From Strigamia acuminata (lineage: Eukaryota; Arthropoda; Chilopoda; Geophilomorpha; Linotaeniidae): a stretch of DNA of 64,000 nucleotides. Where the stretch lies: contig OX442314.1 in the NCBI GenBank assembly GCA_949358305.1, forward strand, positions 2,421,087 through 2,485,086. Direction: 5' to 3'. A model generated the notes under the pieces. That model did not search any database. It saw only the letters and a program-made list of their open reading frames with translations, and was not told where the DNA came from. Positions 12,575 to 24,671 of this stretch are shown here, piece by piece. Numbering within the stretch: position 1 is the stretch's first letter; the number at the start of each line of letters is the position of its first letter. The position numbers and the translations under genes were made by a program.

Positions 12575-15500
12575 TCAGCGCGGATCTTCGGGCGAAGAGG
12601 TGTCGCCGCCCGATCTGGGTTTGACGCGAATGTTCTCCCGGATGTTGTCGTCGATCTGCGGCGTGTATTTCGGGCCGCTCAAACCGCCGGAATGCAGACG
12701 AAGCTTCTCGGGATCGATTTCGTCGCTTTTCACCAGGAAAAACACGCTGAAGTTGAGTTGTGGAATGTCGCAGAACAAAGTCATGATCAGCATCATGAAA
12801 GTCAGGCCGATCAGGAGATAAACTAAACAAAATATGGACGAAATTAATCAAAAATCGATTTAAATGGACAAAATTTATCAAAAATCGATTTAAAATAGAC
12901 AAAATGAATCAAAAATCGATTTAAAATGGACAAAATGAATCAAAAATTGATTAAAATGGCAGAAAATTAATCAAAAAATGATTTAAAATGGTCAAAATTG
13001 ATCAAAAATGAATCGAAAATAGCAAAAAGCAATCAAAAATCGATTAAAATTGATCAAAATTAATCAAAAATTGATTAAAATTGACCAAAATTAATCAAAA
13101 ATCGATTAAAATTGACCAAAATTAATCAAAAATCGATCAAAATGGCAAAAATCAATTAAAGATTCCCAAAATTAACCAAAAATCGATAAAAATAGACAAA
13201 ATTAATCAAAAATTGATTAAAAATGGACAAAATTAATCAACAAACGAATAAAATCATCCAAAATTGACCAAAAATCGCTTAAAATTGACTAAAAATCGCT
13301 TAAAATTGACCAAAAATCGCTTAAAATTGACCAAAAATCGCTTAAAATTGACCAAAATTAATGAAAAACCGACTAAAAACGGGTCAATTTGAAAATACCG
13401 GAACAAGACACTTTGTAGAGTGGCCTGAAGGGCTGGTTGGGGCTGTCGCCGGGGATGTAGTCGCCCAATCCGATGGTGGTGAGCGAGATGAAGCAGTAGT
13501 AGAGGGAGTCGAGGAAGCCCCAGTTGGGCTCGAGCGTGGAGAAGACGAACGCAGGGACGATGTAGAAACAGATGAAAATGGCGAGGACGACGACGGCAAG
13601 GTGCAACATGCGGATGTTGAACGGCTGGTAGAGGTGGCCGAGGCGCGAGTTGAGGAATTGCAAGAAAAACGTGACGGGGATCATGAGTCGTTGCACGAAC
13701 GACATGAGCAAGATCATGTTCAGGGGGATGCCGAGGAGAGCGTAAATTATGCAGAAGATTTTACCGCCTTCCGATAGTGGCGTCACGTGGCCGTAACCTG
13801 CAAATATGCAACGATTTAATCTTTTTATGCCGCAAATTTCAATTTTTTTCATCAAATAAATTTATTTTACTCAAATTTTAGTAGTTTTAACGGAGTAAAT
13901 TGAATTTTCGACCGAATAAATTGGATTTTCAATGGAAATTGAATTTGACGTAATTAATTGAATTTTTGACGTACCGTAATGAATTGAATTTTTGACTTAA
14001 TAAATTGAATTTCAGACGTAATGAATTTAATTTCAGACGAATTTTTACGGTAAAAATTTAATTTTAGACAAATTTTTACGGTAAAAATTTAATTTCAGAC
14101 GAATTTTTACGATAAAAATTTAATTTCAGACGAATTTTTACGGTAAAAATTTAATTTCAGACGAATCTTTACGATAAAAATTTAATTTCAGACGAATTTT
14201 TACGGTAAAAATTTAATTTCAGACGAATTTTTACGGTAAAAATTTAATTTCAGACGAATTTTTACGATAAAAATTTAATTTCAGACGAATTTTTACGGTA
14301 AAAATTTAATTTTGGACGAATTTTTACGGTAAAAATTTAATTTCAGACGAATTTTTACGATAAAAATTTAATTTCAGACGAATTTTTACGGTAAAAATTT
14401 AATTTCAGACGAATTTTTACGATAAAAATTTAATTTCAGACGAATTTTTACGGTAAAAATTTAATTTCAGACGAATTTTTACGGTAAAAATTTAATTTCA
14501 GACGAATTTTTACGATAAAAATTTAATTTCAGACGAATTTTTACGGTAAAAATTTAATTTCAGACAAATGTTTACGGTAAAAATTTAATTTCAGACGAAT
14601 TTTTACGATAAAAATTTAATTTCAGACGAATTTTTACCTATTTTTACGGCATTAATTCTTTTTTTACGGTAAAAATTGAATATTTACCGTAAAAATTCAA
14701 TTTTTACCGTAAAAATTCAATTTTCTTAAATGAATTTATAATTACCTATCGTCGTGATGACGGTCGTGGCGAAGAAAAACGATTGGCCAAAGCTCCAGTT
14801 GGGCTCCATCGTCACATTGCGAACGGCCGAAACTCCCACGTTGTTCGCATTGATGATCTCAACGATAAACTCCTCCAAAGCTTCATCTTTAAACCCAACA
14901 AACAAACCGAATAAAAAAAAAAAAAAAAAAAAAAAAAAACAATCACTATTACGATCATAATCGCGCGAATCGCACCTGTTAGCGTCGGATGAGCGGCCAG
15001 AAACAGCGCTCTCGTCTCCCTCAATTTATCCGAAACCAGAATTTCATTCGGCGACTCCAAAGACCGAAAAACCGACGCGCCGACCAGCAAATAAGCGAAA
15101 TAAAACACCGTATAAATCCCCAGCAACACCGTGCTACGACGAAACCCGCAAACGTGAACTACACGCCTCGGAATGAGCAAATCTCGCTCCATGTTCAACC
15201 AAACAAAATTAAAAAAAAAAATGACTAAAAAATATTCCTAAATCAATTCGCAACTAAAAAAAACGACAAAAGAAATGAATAAAAGCCAGGAAACGCACAA
15301 TTCGCATCAAAATTCACCTAAAAAAAGAAAAAAATAACCGTTGGTCAGCTCACGCGCCACAACGATGTCGCCATCAATTGGTAATAAAACAAGGCAAACA
15401 TCGTGGAAATGAAAGAGAAAAAAACACGACTGTCCCGGCTGTTTTGTCCTTTCTCTAATCTATCGATCTGACGTCGTCCACAGATGGAGCGATAATGACG

Positions 15501-15983
15501 CTCCGATTAGATGTTATTTTTATTTTTCCGTTTTTTAATCTTCATTTTGAAGAAAAAAAAAATATTTTTTTTTTCTTCAAATATTTTTTTTATTTTTATT
15601 TTTAAATATATATATATATGCCTAATCGTAAATTAATGGCGAATTAAATGCAACGTGTACGTAGCGTCGTTTTATCAATATTGAACGAGTGCAGAGCAAA
15701 TGTTTGAGTTGGCAAACAGCTGGCGCTCACTTTGTGTTATCTGTGTGGACCGCCTATTAAAGCGATATAATTTGCATCTTTTGACCTTTTAGTATCTAAA
15801 TGTCTCACCGGTGACACAGGCATATTTCTGAAGGAATCCGGTCCTCCTATCACGAAGATTTCGGATCTTTTCCACTTCTTTCGGCGCTTCGATGGCGGAA
15901 AAGATGGACGCGCCGATGGTCAGGAAGAGAAGGTAGAATCCCAGCAGAATGAGCACACGGACGTGACTGCGACCCAGACCCAT
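12575..15983 (-). CDS. Two-pore-domain K+ channel, TWIK (KCNK1/6)-like, two alternative first exons
   Basis: Background potassium channel of the plasma membrane. The shared exons are 14746-14886, 13399-13797 and 12575-12822. Two different first exons precede them, 14976-15192 (72 codons) and 15809-15983 (58 codons). Both start with ATG, encode the first membrane helix plus part of the cap, and end in phase 1. Either can therefore join exon 14746-14886, giving 334 or 320 residues. Pore 1 reads TTVITTIGYGHVTPLSEGGK across the 13798-14745 intron. Pore 2 is SLTTIGLGDYIPG. Four membrane helices are visible: M1 in the first exon, M2 and M3 in 13399-13797, and M4 at LIGLTFMMLIMTLFC. The GYG/GLG filters and the GLGDYIPGDSPNQPF region match TWIK-1 best. 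The tail ends SSPEDPR. Introns hold 31-bp arrays. Confidence 0.94.
12830..13370. repeat. 31-bp minisatellite, K2P intron
   Basis: A degenerate tandem array with a unit near 31 bp, for example AAAATTGACCAAAATTAATC followed by AAAAATCGATT. It fills almost the whole intron between the last two K2P exons. Confidence 0.75.
13870..14720. repeat. 31-bp minisatellite, K2P pore-1 intron
   Basis: The core at 14030-14640 contains about twenty tidy copies of a 31-bp unit beginning CAGACGAATTTTTACGGTAA and ending AAATTTAATTT. Two variants (ACGGT and ACGAT) alternate irregularly. Flanks are degenerate. It lies in the intron that splits the first selectivity filter. Confidence 0.92.
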
Positions 15984-16477
15984 ACTCCATGCGGCTAAAC
16001 GAGCCTAGGAAATCGATAGGGATATTAAATTAAATAAATAAATTTGCAATTTTCCTCGCGTTTAAGTCTGAATTATTTAGCGCGGTTTTTCGGGCAGCGG
16101 TTGGGCTTGTCCGCCGAGCTGCGCGCTTTTTTTATTACGGGCCGTTAGGTTTTTATTTATTTTAGTCGCGAGAGAATTAAATCTGCGATTGTTGTTATTT
16201 TTACCTCTTAGTGTTGAAATATCACATCAAATTGTAATTGACGGGTCCGAAGTCGGCCATGTTGCCCGAAACACTGCACTGCGCGGCGCTCGGCGGCGCT
16301 GTTGTTAATGTCGCTCGCGTCGTTGGTGTAAAGAATTGATAATTCCATCAAAACGTTAATATAAATTAAATCTAATTTTAAAAAAGAATTTATTTAATTA
16401 AATTTATAGTATTTAACGATACGATTCTAACGTTGGTTTTTAGCCGTTTTCCGATGATGATGTAAGGAACAACTGTC
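15984..16477. promoter_or_regulatory. Divergent promoter region, K2P distal exon / ISCA2
   Basis: The distal K2P first exon (start 15983, minus) and ISCA2 (start 16478, plus) are divergently arranged across 494 bp. The middle part around 16230-16330 is GC-rich with several GCGGC/CGCTCG clusters, consistent with a shared promoter. No canonical element is assigned. Confidence 0.45.
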
Positions 16478-16956
16478 ATGGCGGCCTCCATGTTGATACC
16501 GAGAATTTCCCTCGTCGGTCGTTCGTTGTGCAAACGATTCTTACCGCGTCGTTATTCCAGCTCGGGGAACGTCGAGATCAAATTGAGCGACCGATGCGTG
16601 CAACGTCTCAAAGACATCGTGTCGGAGAATGAGAAATACCTTCGAATAGTCGTTGATGGCGGCGGCTGTTCGGGTTTCCAATACGTTTTTTCGCTCGACA
16701 ACAAAATCAATTCGGACGACTGGTATAAAAATTTTATTTTTAACAAATAAGAAATAAAATAAAATTATTTTTATTTAGTGTCGTAAAAAAAGACGGAGTG
16801 GGTGTCGTCATCGACAAAATGTCGTTGCAGTTCATGCAAGGCGCAACGGTCGATTATTCGGACGAATTAATTCGTTCGTCGTTCCGGGTGCTCAACAACC
16901 CGAAAGCCGAGAAAGGCTGCTCGTGCGGAGCGTCGTTCAACGTCAAAGGCTTATGA
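16478..16956 (+). CDS. ISCA2: Mitochondrial iron-sulfur cluster assembly protein ISCA2
   Basis: A-type Fe-S protein acting late in the mitochondrial ISC pathway, with ISCA1 and IBA57, for [4Fe-4S] cluster formation. Two exons, 16478-16722 and 16779-16956, give 140 residues. The start at 16478 is followed by an Arg/Ser-rich, acid-free N-terminus ([20 protein letters not shown]) typical of a mitochondrial targeting peptide. The three cluster-ligand cysteines are present: GGGCSGFQY in exon 1 and KGCSCGASF in exon 2. [10 protein letters not shown] and [15 protein letters not shown] match ISCA2 more than ISCA1. The intron is 56 bp. It is divergent from the K2P gene. Confidence 0.96.
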
Positions 16957-17066
16957 TAAACATTTGCGTAGAAGATAGACAAGAAATGCGATAAATAACG
17001 GGCAAAAAAAACAAATATTTAATAACGTTTTAAGTAGAATTTTTCGTTCCCAGACGGAATGCTTCA

Positions 17067-20000
17067 CTATTTTCCCTTGTGTTTCTTCGTTTTCAACTTG
17101 AGCGAATCGATTTCATCCTTCTGCGCGCTCAACTTGTCGTTCATGTTGGCCAAATGCTCGCTCATCATGTTCAACTGACCCTCGTAACTCTGCGCAGTTA
17201 ACGCCATTTCCTCCTAAATATACGAAAAACAGTTGTACAATTTTCATAAAATAAAATTATTATTTATTAGCACTAAAGGCCAGATATTTATGCAAAAAAA
17301 AATTTTATGCCGTGAAAGTAGAAAAATCTGCAAAATCAAAGAAATACCCATTTGTTACAGCAATGGTACATGGTGGAAATTGTAAAATATATGCATAAAT
17401 CGCCATTTTTCCATAATCATAGCGATTTATGCATTTATTTTATCAATTAATGCATTTACCGCCGTAGCACGACACCACCGCCATGTTTTTCCGCCAACTC
17501 CGTAACCGCCAAACCATTTCTGCCAATGCAGTTCAGCAAAGTAACTACAGCAAATGCAATGGAAATGCAATGGAAATAGCAGCAACAACCGCAAATGATA
17601 GAAAAAGACCGAAAATGTTGCAAAAAATAAAGAAAAAGACAAAAAATGTTACGAAAAATAAAGAAAACGAACGAAAATTGCTTAAAACGTCCACAAATGT
17701 TGCGAAAAATAACGAAAACGACCGAAAATGTTGCGAAAAGAACGAAAACGACCGAAAATTGCTAAAAACGATCCAATATGTTGCGAAAAGAACGAAAACG
17801 ACCGAAAATTGCTAAAAACGATCCAAAATGTTTCGAAAACGACCAAAAACGTTACAAAAAATAATGAAAACCTCATGAAAACGACCGAAAACGTACATTT
17901 TCGATCGTTTTTAGCAATTTTCGGTTGTTTTCGTTATTTTTGGCAACATTCGTGGACGTTTTCACCATTTTCGTTCGATTTCTTTATCTTTCACAACATT
18001 TTCGGTCTTTTTCTTTATTTTTTTCGTCATTTTCGGTATTTTTCGCAACATTCGTGGACGTTTTCAGCAATTTTCGTTCGTTTTCTTTATCTTTCGCAAC
18101 ATTTTCGGTCTTTTTCTTTATTTTTTGGTCATTTTCGGTCATTCCATTAATTTTCGGTCATTTTCGGTCATTCCATTAATTTTGGGTCATTTTCGGTATT
18201 TTTCTATCATTTGCGGTTGTTTGCTGCTACTTCCATTGGCGCCCCTTGCATTTGCGGTAATTACTTTGCTGAACTGCCTTGGCACAAATGGTTCGGCAGT
18301 CATGGGGTTGGCGGAAGTAATTTGGCAAAAAAAATCGGCAAAAAAAATCGGCGGTGATGTCGTGGAACCATTTACCGCTTCTTGTAGGAGCCGGGACCCG
18401 TTTAAAATACTTTTTTTCTGCATTTAAGCCTTTCTCCGGTCGTTATTTATTACTTTGAGTTGAATAATATTGGAATGCGATGCGCCTAGCTGTTCCACGA
18501 CTTGCGCGCGGTTGGTATCGGCCAATTGCAGTCGTCGCTGGAGGCTGACCAGCTCCGCGTGATAAGCCACGGCTTTACTGTCGGCCATTTGCATCTGCGC
18601 GATCAACTCCTTGATGTGCTGCGTGAAGTAACTCTTGATCTCCGACTCCCGGTTGTCGCCGAGGCTCGGGTTGGCGGTGTCCAGGCGCCCCATGTGCACG
18701 GCGGTGGTCGGCGAGCCGTTGTGCATCGCGTTCGAGTACAAATTCAAAACTTCGTCGGTGCTGGACCCGCTGCTGATGTTGGAGATGGCGTCGCCGCCGC
18801 CGCGCAGTTGTTCCTCGAGTTTCTGCAGTTTTTTAATATCTTTCTCGTGTTTGATCTGCAGCAGTTGGAACTCGAGCATCCAGTGTTCTTTGGCCTGTTC
18901 CAACTTGCTCATTTTGTCTTGACTAGTTGCGAGCTGTCAATCAAATTAAATTTAAATAAAAATAAAAATAAAAATAAAAATAATTTTTAATTTTTTTAAT
19001 TTTAAATCACTTGTCTGGCTAAGCTTTCTCGACTTTCCGTCGAGCTGAGCAAAATTTGTTGATTACAAAGCGCTTCGTGATATGGAACGGTTTTCGGCGC
19101 TTCCGTTTGTATCTGCGTCACGTAGTTGAGCGCGCGTTGCTTGAATCTGCCGACAGCGGGCGACGTTCTCCTAGTCAAAATGGCGTCGTCGTTTACGCAT
19201 CCGAGTCCTTCGGTGATGAGCGAATGTTTGGATTTCATCAAACTCGACAACTGCGAATAAAACAAACACAATTTCTCGTCTCGCTCGACGCGTATCGACC
19301 AATTACTTTCGCCGTGGACGTGACGAGCGATATCATGGACGATAAAACGCATTCGTCGGTGCTGCGCAGCTTCTGCGTGGACGTGGGCAGTTGATGTTCG
19401 ATGGAAACTCGAGCGTTGTAGTGAACGGAGGCTTCTTTGATCGTGTTGTGAAGGTCGGTCAAAGCTTGCACCAACAGCGAGAGGAGTTTTTGCTGCGAAG
19501 ACGGCGGGTGGCAACACGACCGCTCGCTCTGAGCGGCCACTGCGAGCACGTACGTGTCGAGTTTGTTGAATGCGGCCGTGATTCGCGACAAAGACGAGTG
19601 GAATTGCATGTTTTTCGCCTCCAACGTCGGCGTACACGACGACGACGAACATTCGTCTTCGATACTATGAAAAAAAATCAAAAAAATTAAAAGATTTTCG
19701 AAATTTTCGGCAATTTTCGTCCGAATATTGGCAATTTTCGACGATTTTGGCCAAATTTTGGCGATTTTCGACAATTTTGGCCAAATTCCGGCGATTTTCG
19801 TCTGATTTTCGCCGATGTTGGCTACATTTCGGCGATTTTAGTTCGAAATTTGGCGATTTTCGTCGATTTTGGCCAAATTTCTGCGATTTTCGACCGATGT
19901 TGACCAAATTTCGGCGATTTTCGACCAATGCTGACCAAATTTCGGCGATTTTTAACCGATTTTGGCCAAATTTCGGCGATTTTCGTCCGATGTTGACCAA

Positions 20001-22504
20001 ATTTCGGCGATTTTCGTCCGATGTTGACCAAATTTCGGCGATTTTCGTCCGATGTTGACCAAATTTCGGCGATTTTCGACCGATTTTGGCGATTTTCGAC
20101 GAATTCCGCCGATTTTGGCGATTTTCGACGAATTCCGCCGATTTTCGGCCAATTTTCGTACCTCAGAAGGCAATACGGGAGTAATTTATTCAGATAAGCG
20201 CAATATTTATGGAATTTCTCCGAAAATTGTCGCAATCCGACGGCGGTTTCGAGTTTGACGAAGCAGTCGTCCTCCAAACTGCGTTGAAATGACGCGAAGG
20301 CGTGTTGGAGCGGTCGCAAACGACCGGCGTTCTCGTGCAAATGCGCCGCCAGTTTGGCGTGCACGTGCTTGAGCGGCCGGTCGTCGTGGTCGTCGGCGCA
20401 GAGCAGCACGCGCTGCTCGGTGTACGTGTGGAAATTGGACAAACTGGTGGCGAGGTCGCGAACGAGCGCGCCCACGTGCCCGATCAACTCCTTGACGCGC
20501 GACTGGTGCTTGCGGTCGAACGAGGGAATGTTGAGCGCGTTCAACTCCTGGTCGCTCGTGTCGTTGAAGCGCACGTGCTCGCGCACGACGCGATTCGCCG
20601 CGTCCAGTCGGCCGCCCAAATCGACCCGGGCTTGGCGCAGTTGCTGCTCGGCCGCGTCGCTTTTCAGACGCAGTTCGCGCAGTTCCTTCTCCTGCGTTTG
20701 ACATCGTATCTTGAAATGACAAGATTAATATTAATTTAATATTTTCGTCCGATTTTCGTTGACTCACTTCCAGTTGGATTTTGTCGTGCTGGAGTTTGTC
20801 GATGACCGTTTTGTTTTGATCGTGGACGCTCTGTAATGCGCTGCGATGGTGTTTCGCTTCCTCGTTGACTGAGTCCAAACGCCGCGTCAATTCGTCCACT
20901 TCCCGCCGCTGTTTCTGCTCCGTCTCCGACAGCTGTGCGATTAAAAATGTAACGTGAGATACGTGGGCGGATCAAGAGAACGTAAGGGGGGAGTGGCCAT
21001 TTTGGTTTAATTCTTAACCCAAAAATTTAATGTTTTTGACCAAAAGTTGAATCTTTTTAACCAAAAGTAGGACTTTTTTGGTCTAAAATTGAATGTTTTT
21101 GGCTTAAAAAGCGAATATTTTGGTTCTCAGAATTTTGGGTCCTTAAAATAAATTTTTGATCCACAAAATCAAATCTTGATCCACAAAATCAAATTTTGAT
21201 CCACAAAATCAATTTTTGATCCACAAAATCTATTTTTGGTCCATAAAATCAATTTTTGATCCACAAAATCAACTTTTGATCCACAAAATCAAATTTTGAT
21301 CCACAAAATCAATTTTTGATCCACAAAATCTATTTTTGGTCCACAAAATCTATTTTTGGTCCATAAAATCAATTTTTGACCCACAAAATCAATTTTTGAC
21401 CCACAAAATCAATTTTTGGTCCATAAAATCAATTTTTTGATCCACAAAATCAATTTTTTGATTGACAAAATCAATTTTTGATCCACAAAATCAATTTTTG
21501 ATCCACAAATTCAATTTTGAAACCCACAAAATCAATTTTTGATCCACAAAATCAATTTTTGATCCACAAATTCAATTTTGAAACCCACAAAATCAATTTT
21601 TGACCCACAAAATCAATTTTTGGTCCATAAAATCAATTTTTTGATCCACAAAATCAATTTTTTGATCGACAAAATCAATTTTTTGATCGACAAAATCAAA
21701 TTTTGATCCACAAAATCAATTTTTGATCCACAAATTCAATTTTGAAACCCACAAAATCAATTTTTGATCCACAAAATCAACTTTTGATCCACAAAATCAA
21801 CTTTTGATCCACAAAATCAATTTTTGATCCACAAATTCAATTTTGAAACCCACAAAATCAATTTTTGGTCCACAAAATCAACTTTTGATCCACAAAATCA
21901 ATTTTTCCCCCAACGAAATGAAACCTTTCCATTTGCAGCATTCAAGCACGTTACCATTTGATGAAGCCTCGCATTTTCTTCAATTTTACTCCCGAGTTCT
22001 TCATTATAAATCAAACTAACCGAGCCATCGCCGCCTTTGGTCTGTAAAACACACCGTAAAATCATCCACCACATTCCCCCTAATTTCTCAACATTTAACT
22101 CGCACTTTGTTCTTCTTGGGTTTGTTCGCGGCCTCTAATTCGTCCTGCAAGACCGTCACACGTTTGGCCAATTGCTGGTTGCGGAACGTCAAACTGTCGA
22201 TCTCCTGCTCGTATTTCCGGATGCACAAGTCGCGGTCTTTGACACAATCCTGCGCAAAACATTCCCAACACTCTTATCAATCAGAAATGATGAAACATCG
22301 ACGTCGACTCACTTTGAGCTCGCCCACTTTGCTCTGCTCGTCGAGAATCGCCTTCTTCAGCACTGAAAGCTGAGCGCGCGTCTAACAACAGACCGAATTA
22401 AAATTAACAACGTTTCTCGTTTCAAATTCAAAACCTTTTACTTTCGAGTATTCCGACGCGACCTTCTGGTACTTGGTGTGTATATCGGTGCTGTTGCTTT
22501 CCAT
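17067..22504 (-). CDS. PPP1R21: PPP1R21 (KLRAQ-motif endosomal protein)
   Basis: Coiled-coil protein of early endosomes, part of the FERRY mRNA-transport complex in vertebrates and a putative PP1 regulator. Ten exons: 22442-22504, 22313-22381, 22106-22249, 21955-22041, 20768-20932, 20162-20709, 19307-19664, 19011-19250, 18454-18933 and 17067-17213. Together they encode 766 residues (human 780). The first exon ends KYQKVASEYSK and joins TRAQLSVLKK, the KLRAQ region. Further landmarks are SLTFRNQQLAKRV, NFHTYTEQR, the SIEHQLPTSTQKL block, LLSSTESRESLARQ, KEHWMLE and, near the C-terminus, SYEGQLNMMSEHL. It ends KKHKGK. Long heptad-rich stretches are coiled coil. All introns are GT-AG and most junctions are phase 0. 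Introns carry minisatellites and, in the last one, a long foldback. Confidence 0.97.
17457..18390. repeat. Long inverted repeat (foldback) in last PPP1R21 intron
   Basis: Left arm about 17457-17890, right arm about 17900-18390. The outer parts are unique-sequence arms: CAGTTCAGCAAAGTAA on the left returns as TTACTTTGCTGAACTG on the right, and CCGCAAATGATAGAAAAA returns in reverse complement. The inner parts are complementary tandem CGAAAATGTTGCGAAAA-type units, meeting around 17895. A transcript of this intron would fold into a hairpin with arms of about 430 nt. Confidence 0.85.
19690..20160. repeat. 31-bp minisatellite, PPP1R21 intron
   Basis: Tandem units of 31 bp, typically CGATTTTCGTCCGATGTTGA followed by CCAAATTTCGG, fill the intron between exons 19307-19664 and 20162-20709. 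Confidence 0.88.
21010..21915. repeat. 20-bp minisatellite, PPP1R21 intron
   Basis: More than forty tandem copies of a 20-bp unit, ATCCACAAAATCAATTTTTG with variants. The array occupies nearly all of the 1-kb intron 20933-21954. Confidence 0.92.
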
Positions 22505-22568
22505 TTCCCGACCTATGAGGATTTCCACTCGACACCATCTAGCGGCAAAAGGTTAAACCACTCGCAAA
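22505..22568. promoter_or_regulatory. Compact bidirectional promoter PPP1R21 / TMEM223
   Basis: Only 64 bp separate the two divergent start codons (22504 minus, 22569 plus). Both 5' UTRs and both core promoters must lie within or overlap this interval and the neighbouring coding sequence. It contains GACACCATCTAGCGGC, a motif resembling short sequences seen in other intergenic parts of the window. Confidence 0.6.
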
Positions 22569-23213
22569 ATGGCGCGCATGGTCGGTGTTTACAGGAGGTT
22601 CTCGACCCAAATTGCGCACCGGGCGAATAAACTGCTTCCGTTCGTGGTGGACACGCGAGTTGCGAAGGACGTCACGCTCTACCAGTACGAAAACACGCGA
22701 TTCCATCGACTCCTGTCGTTTTTCGCCGTCGGACAGTTCCTATTTTGGTCGTATTTGTCGCATTTCGCGTACACGTGTTTGCGCGATACGCCGGTGAGAG
22801 GAAAACCGATCGCGACCGATCGGGAGAAATTAGAAAAAGCAGCGCCGTTTTGGAGGAGGATAAATATCGGCGAGAACAAGTACAGATACGGACTGACGGT
22901 GCTGTGCGCCAGCATCGGATACGTGATCGTGACGGGCGCGTGGCTGTTTTCGTTCCGTTCAGTGCACTCGCTCGTGCTGTTGCGCGGCGGCGACAAACTC
23001 CGCATCGTCACGTACAAACCGTTCGGTCTGCGCCGCAATTTGCACGTGGGCGTGCACCAGACGGCGTGTTTGCACTCGCGCAACGACGCCACCTCGTTCC
23101 TCTCGCTCAAAGTGCAGGGACGCATGATGTATTTCTTGATCGACAAGAGCGGCACGTTCGCTAATCGCCAGTTGTTTGACCACACCGCCGGCATGAAACG
23201 AGTTTTCAAGTAG
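22569..23213 (+). CDS. TMEM223: TMEM223, mitochondrial membrane protein
   Basis: Intronless 214-residue protein. In vertebrates TMEM223 is an inner mitochondrial membrane factor linked to cytochrome c oxidase biogenesis. The start ATG is at 22569; an in-frame ATG at 22578 could also serve. The conserved order is seen: DVTLYQYENTRFHRLL, then a first hydrophobic helix (FAVGQFLFWSYLSHFAY), a polar loop with NKYRYGLTVL, and a second helix ending GAWLFSFRSVHSLVLLRGG. The family C-terminus has PFGLRRNLHVGVHQTACLH, LKVQGRMMYFLIDKSGTFAN and LFDHTAGMKR. The basic N-terminus fits mitochondrial import. It is divergent from PPP1R21. Confidence 0.93.
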   Translation: MARMVGVYRRFSTQIAHRANKLLPFVVDTRVAKDVTLYQYENTRFHRLLSFFAVGQFLFWSYLSHFAYTCLRDTPVRGKPIATDREKLEKAAPFWRRINIGENKYRYGLTVLCASIGYVIVTGAWLFSFRSVHSLVLLRGGDKLRIVTYKPFGLRRNLHVGVHQTACLHSRNDATSFLSLKVQGRMMYFLIDKSGTFANRQLFDHTAGMKRVFK

Positions 23214-24671
23214 ACTGTGTGATGCACAGGGGTCGTTAAGCTTTTTTTGGGGCGAGAAACAATTTGTTTCCCTCGCAGCAAAAATTAAGACTATAGAATT
23301 GTTAGATTTTTTTTTGTATAAAATTGCGCTTTTTTGCAAAAAATTGTATTTTCTTTTACTAAAATTGGAGTTTTTTTTTACTAACAAGTAAAATTCGATT
23401 TTTTTTCGCATAAAATTGCATAAAATTTGAGTTTTTTGGCATAAAATTGCATAAAATTTGAGTTTTTTGGCTTAAAATTGCATAAAATTTGAGTTTTTTG
23501 GCATAAAATTGCATAAAATTTGAGTTTTTTTGGCATAAAATTGCATAAAATTTGAGTTTTTTGGCATAAAATTGCATAAAATTTGAGTTTTTTGGCAAAA
23601 AATTGCATAAAATCTGATTTTTCGGCTTAAAATTAATTTTCTTTGCCTAAAATTAGATTTTTTTGCCTTTTTTTTGCTATAATAATCAATTTTTTTGCCT
23701 AAAATTTGATTTTTTGGCTTAATTTTAATTTTCTATGCCTAAAATTAGATTTTTTGTCTTTTTTTGCTATAATAACCAATTTTTTAGCCTAAATTTAGAT
23801 TTTTTTGCCTTTTTTTTGCTAAAATAATCAATTTTTTGGCCAAAAATTGGATTTTTATTCACCAAACAGTGGTAACATCGGCACGACCAATCACAACAAA
23901 CTTTCAATTTGAATGTTTATTATTACCGATACTCTCCCGATATGTACATTTGTTACAAGATATATGAAAATAAACGGTTTGTTTTTTTATTTATCTTCTT
24001 CTTCTTCTTCTTATGCTTATGATAAAATAAACATTCGAAAAAACAAGATGAAATGAGAAATTAGTTTCCATAGTGGAGTAGTCATTTGTTACTATCCTTC
24101 CTTATTTCCTCTTCTCCTTGAAAATTCTACAACAAATAACGCAATTTGCAGAATAAATTCTCAACCCCAACATCCACCCAACTCGATTTGCATTGTTGTT
24201 ACTTAGAAATCTCGATACAACATCAATTTAAATTTGGACATTTTTTCACACTTTCCAATATCAATACTGTTCATTAGATCATTAATTAATAACTATAAAG
24301 TGGGAAGACTTCAACGGCGCAACCGCGCCTGCGCAAACTCGCTTTCCATTCACCTAATTTATTGCTCTACTAAATAAAAGCGTTCGAATTTGGCACGAGT
24401 GATGAAAAACAAAAACAAAAAACAATAAATTCCATTATTGCTCAAACCAAAAACAACAAAAAAAAAAATAAGACGAGCAAAACATTGGAAGGCATGATTG
24501 ATTATTCTGGACAGAAATTCATCTTTCGAAAAAACAAATAAATTCCAAAATTTATAATAATAATAACAATAATTAGTGATAATTATCCATAATTTCATAT
24601 TCTCGTATTGCTAACTGTTTGCTCTTTTTGTATTTATTAATTTCTTTGAATTTGAAGTGTTTTTTTCTGGA
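23214..24671. other. Convergent 3' region TMEM223 / FOXN with 31-bp array
   Basis: Spacer between the stops of TMEM223 (+) and the forkhead gene (-). At 23395-23600 there are about seven copies of a 31-bp unit beginning TTGAGTTTTTTGGCATAAAA, and degenerate relatives continue to about 23870. The remainder is AT-rich UTR-like sequence with a CTT microsatellite near 24000. No gene is supported. Confidence 0.7.

Noticed and set aside
13870-14720. Regular 31-bp repeats resembling a CRISPR array
   Set aside because: The repeats are contiguous with no unique spacers, lie in an animal intron, and no cas genes exist here.
12575-15983. Two separate K2P genes
   Set aside because: Only one set of pore and M2-M4 exons exists; both first exons share phase and orientation and fit the same acceptor.
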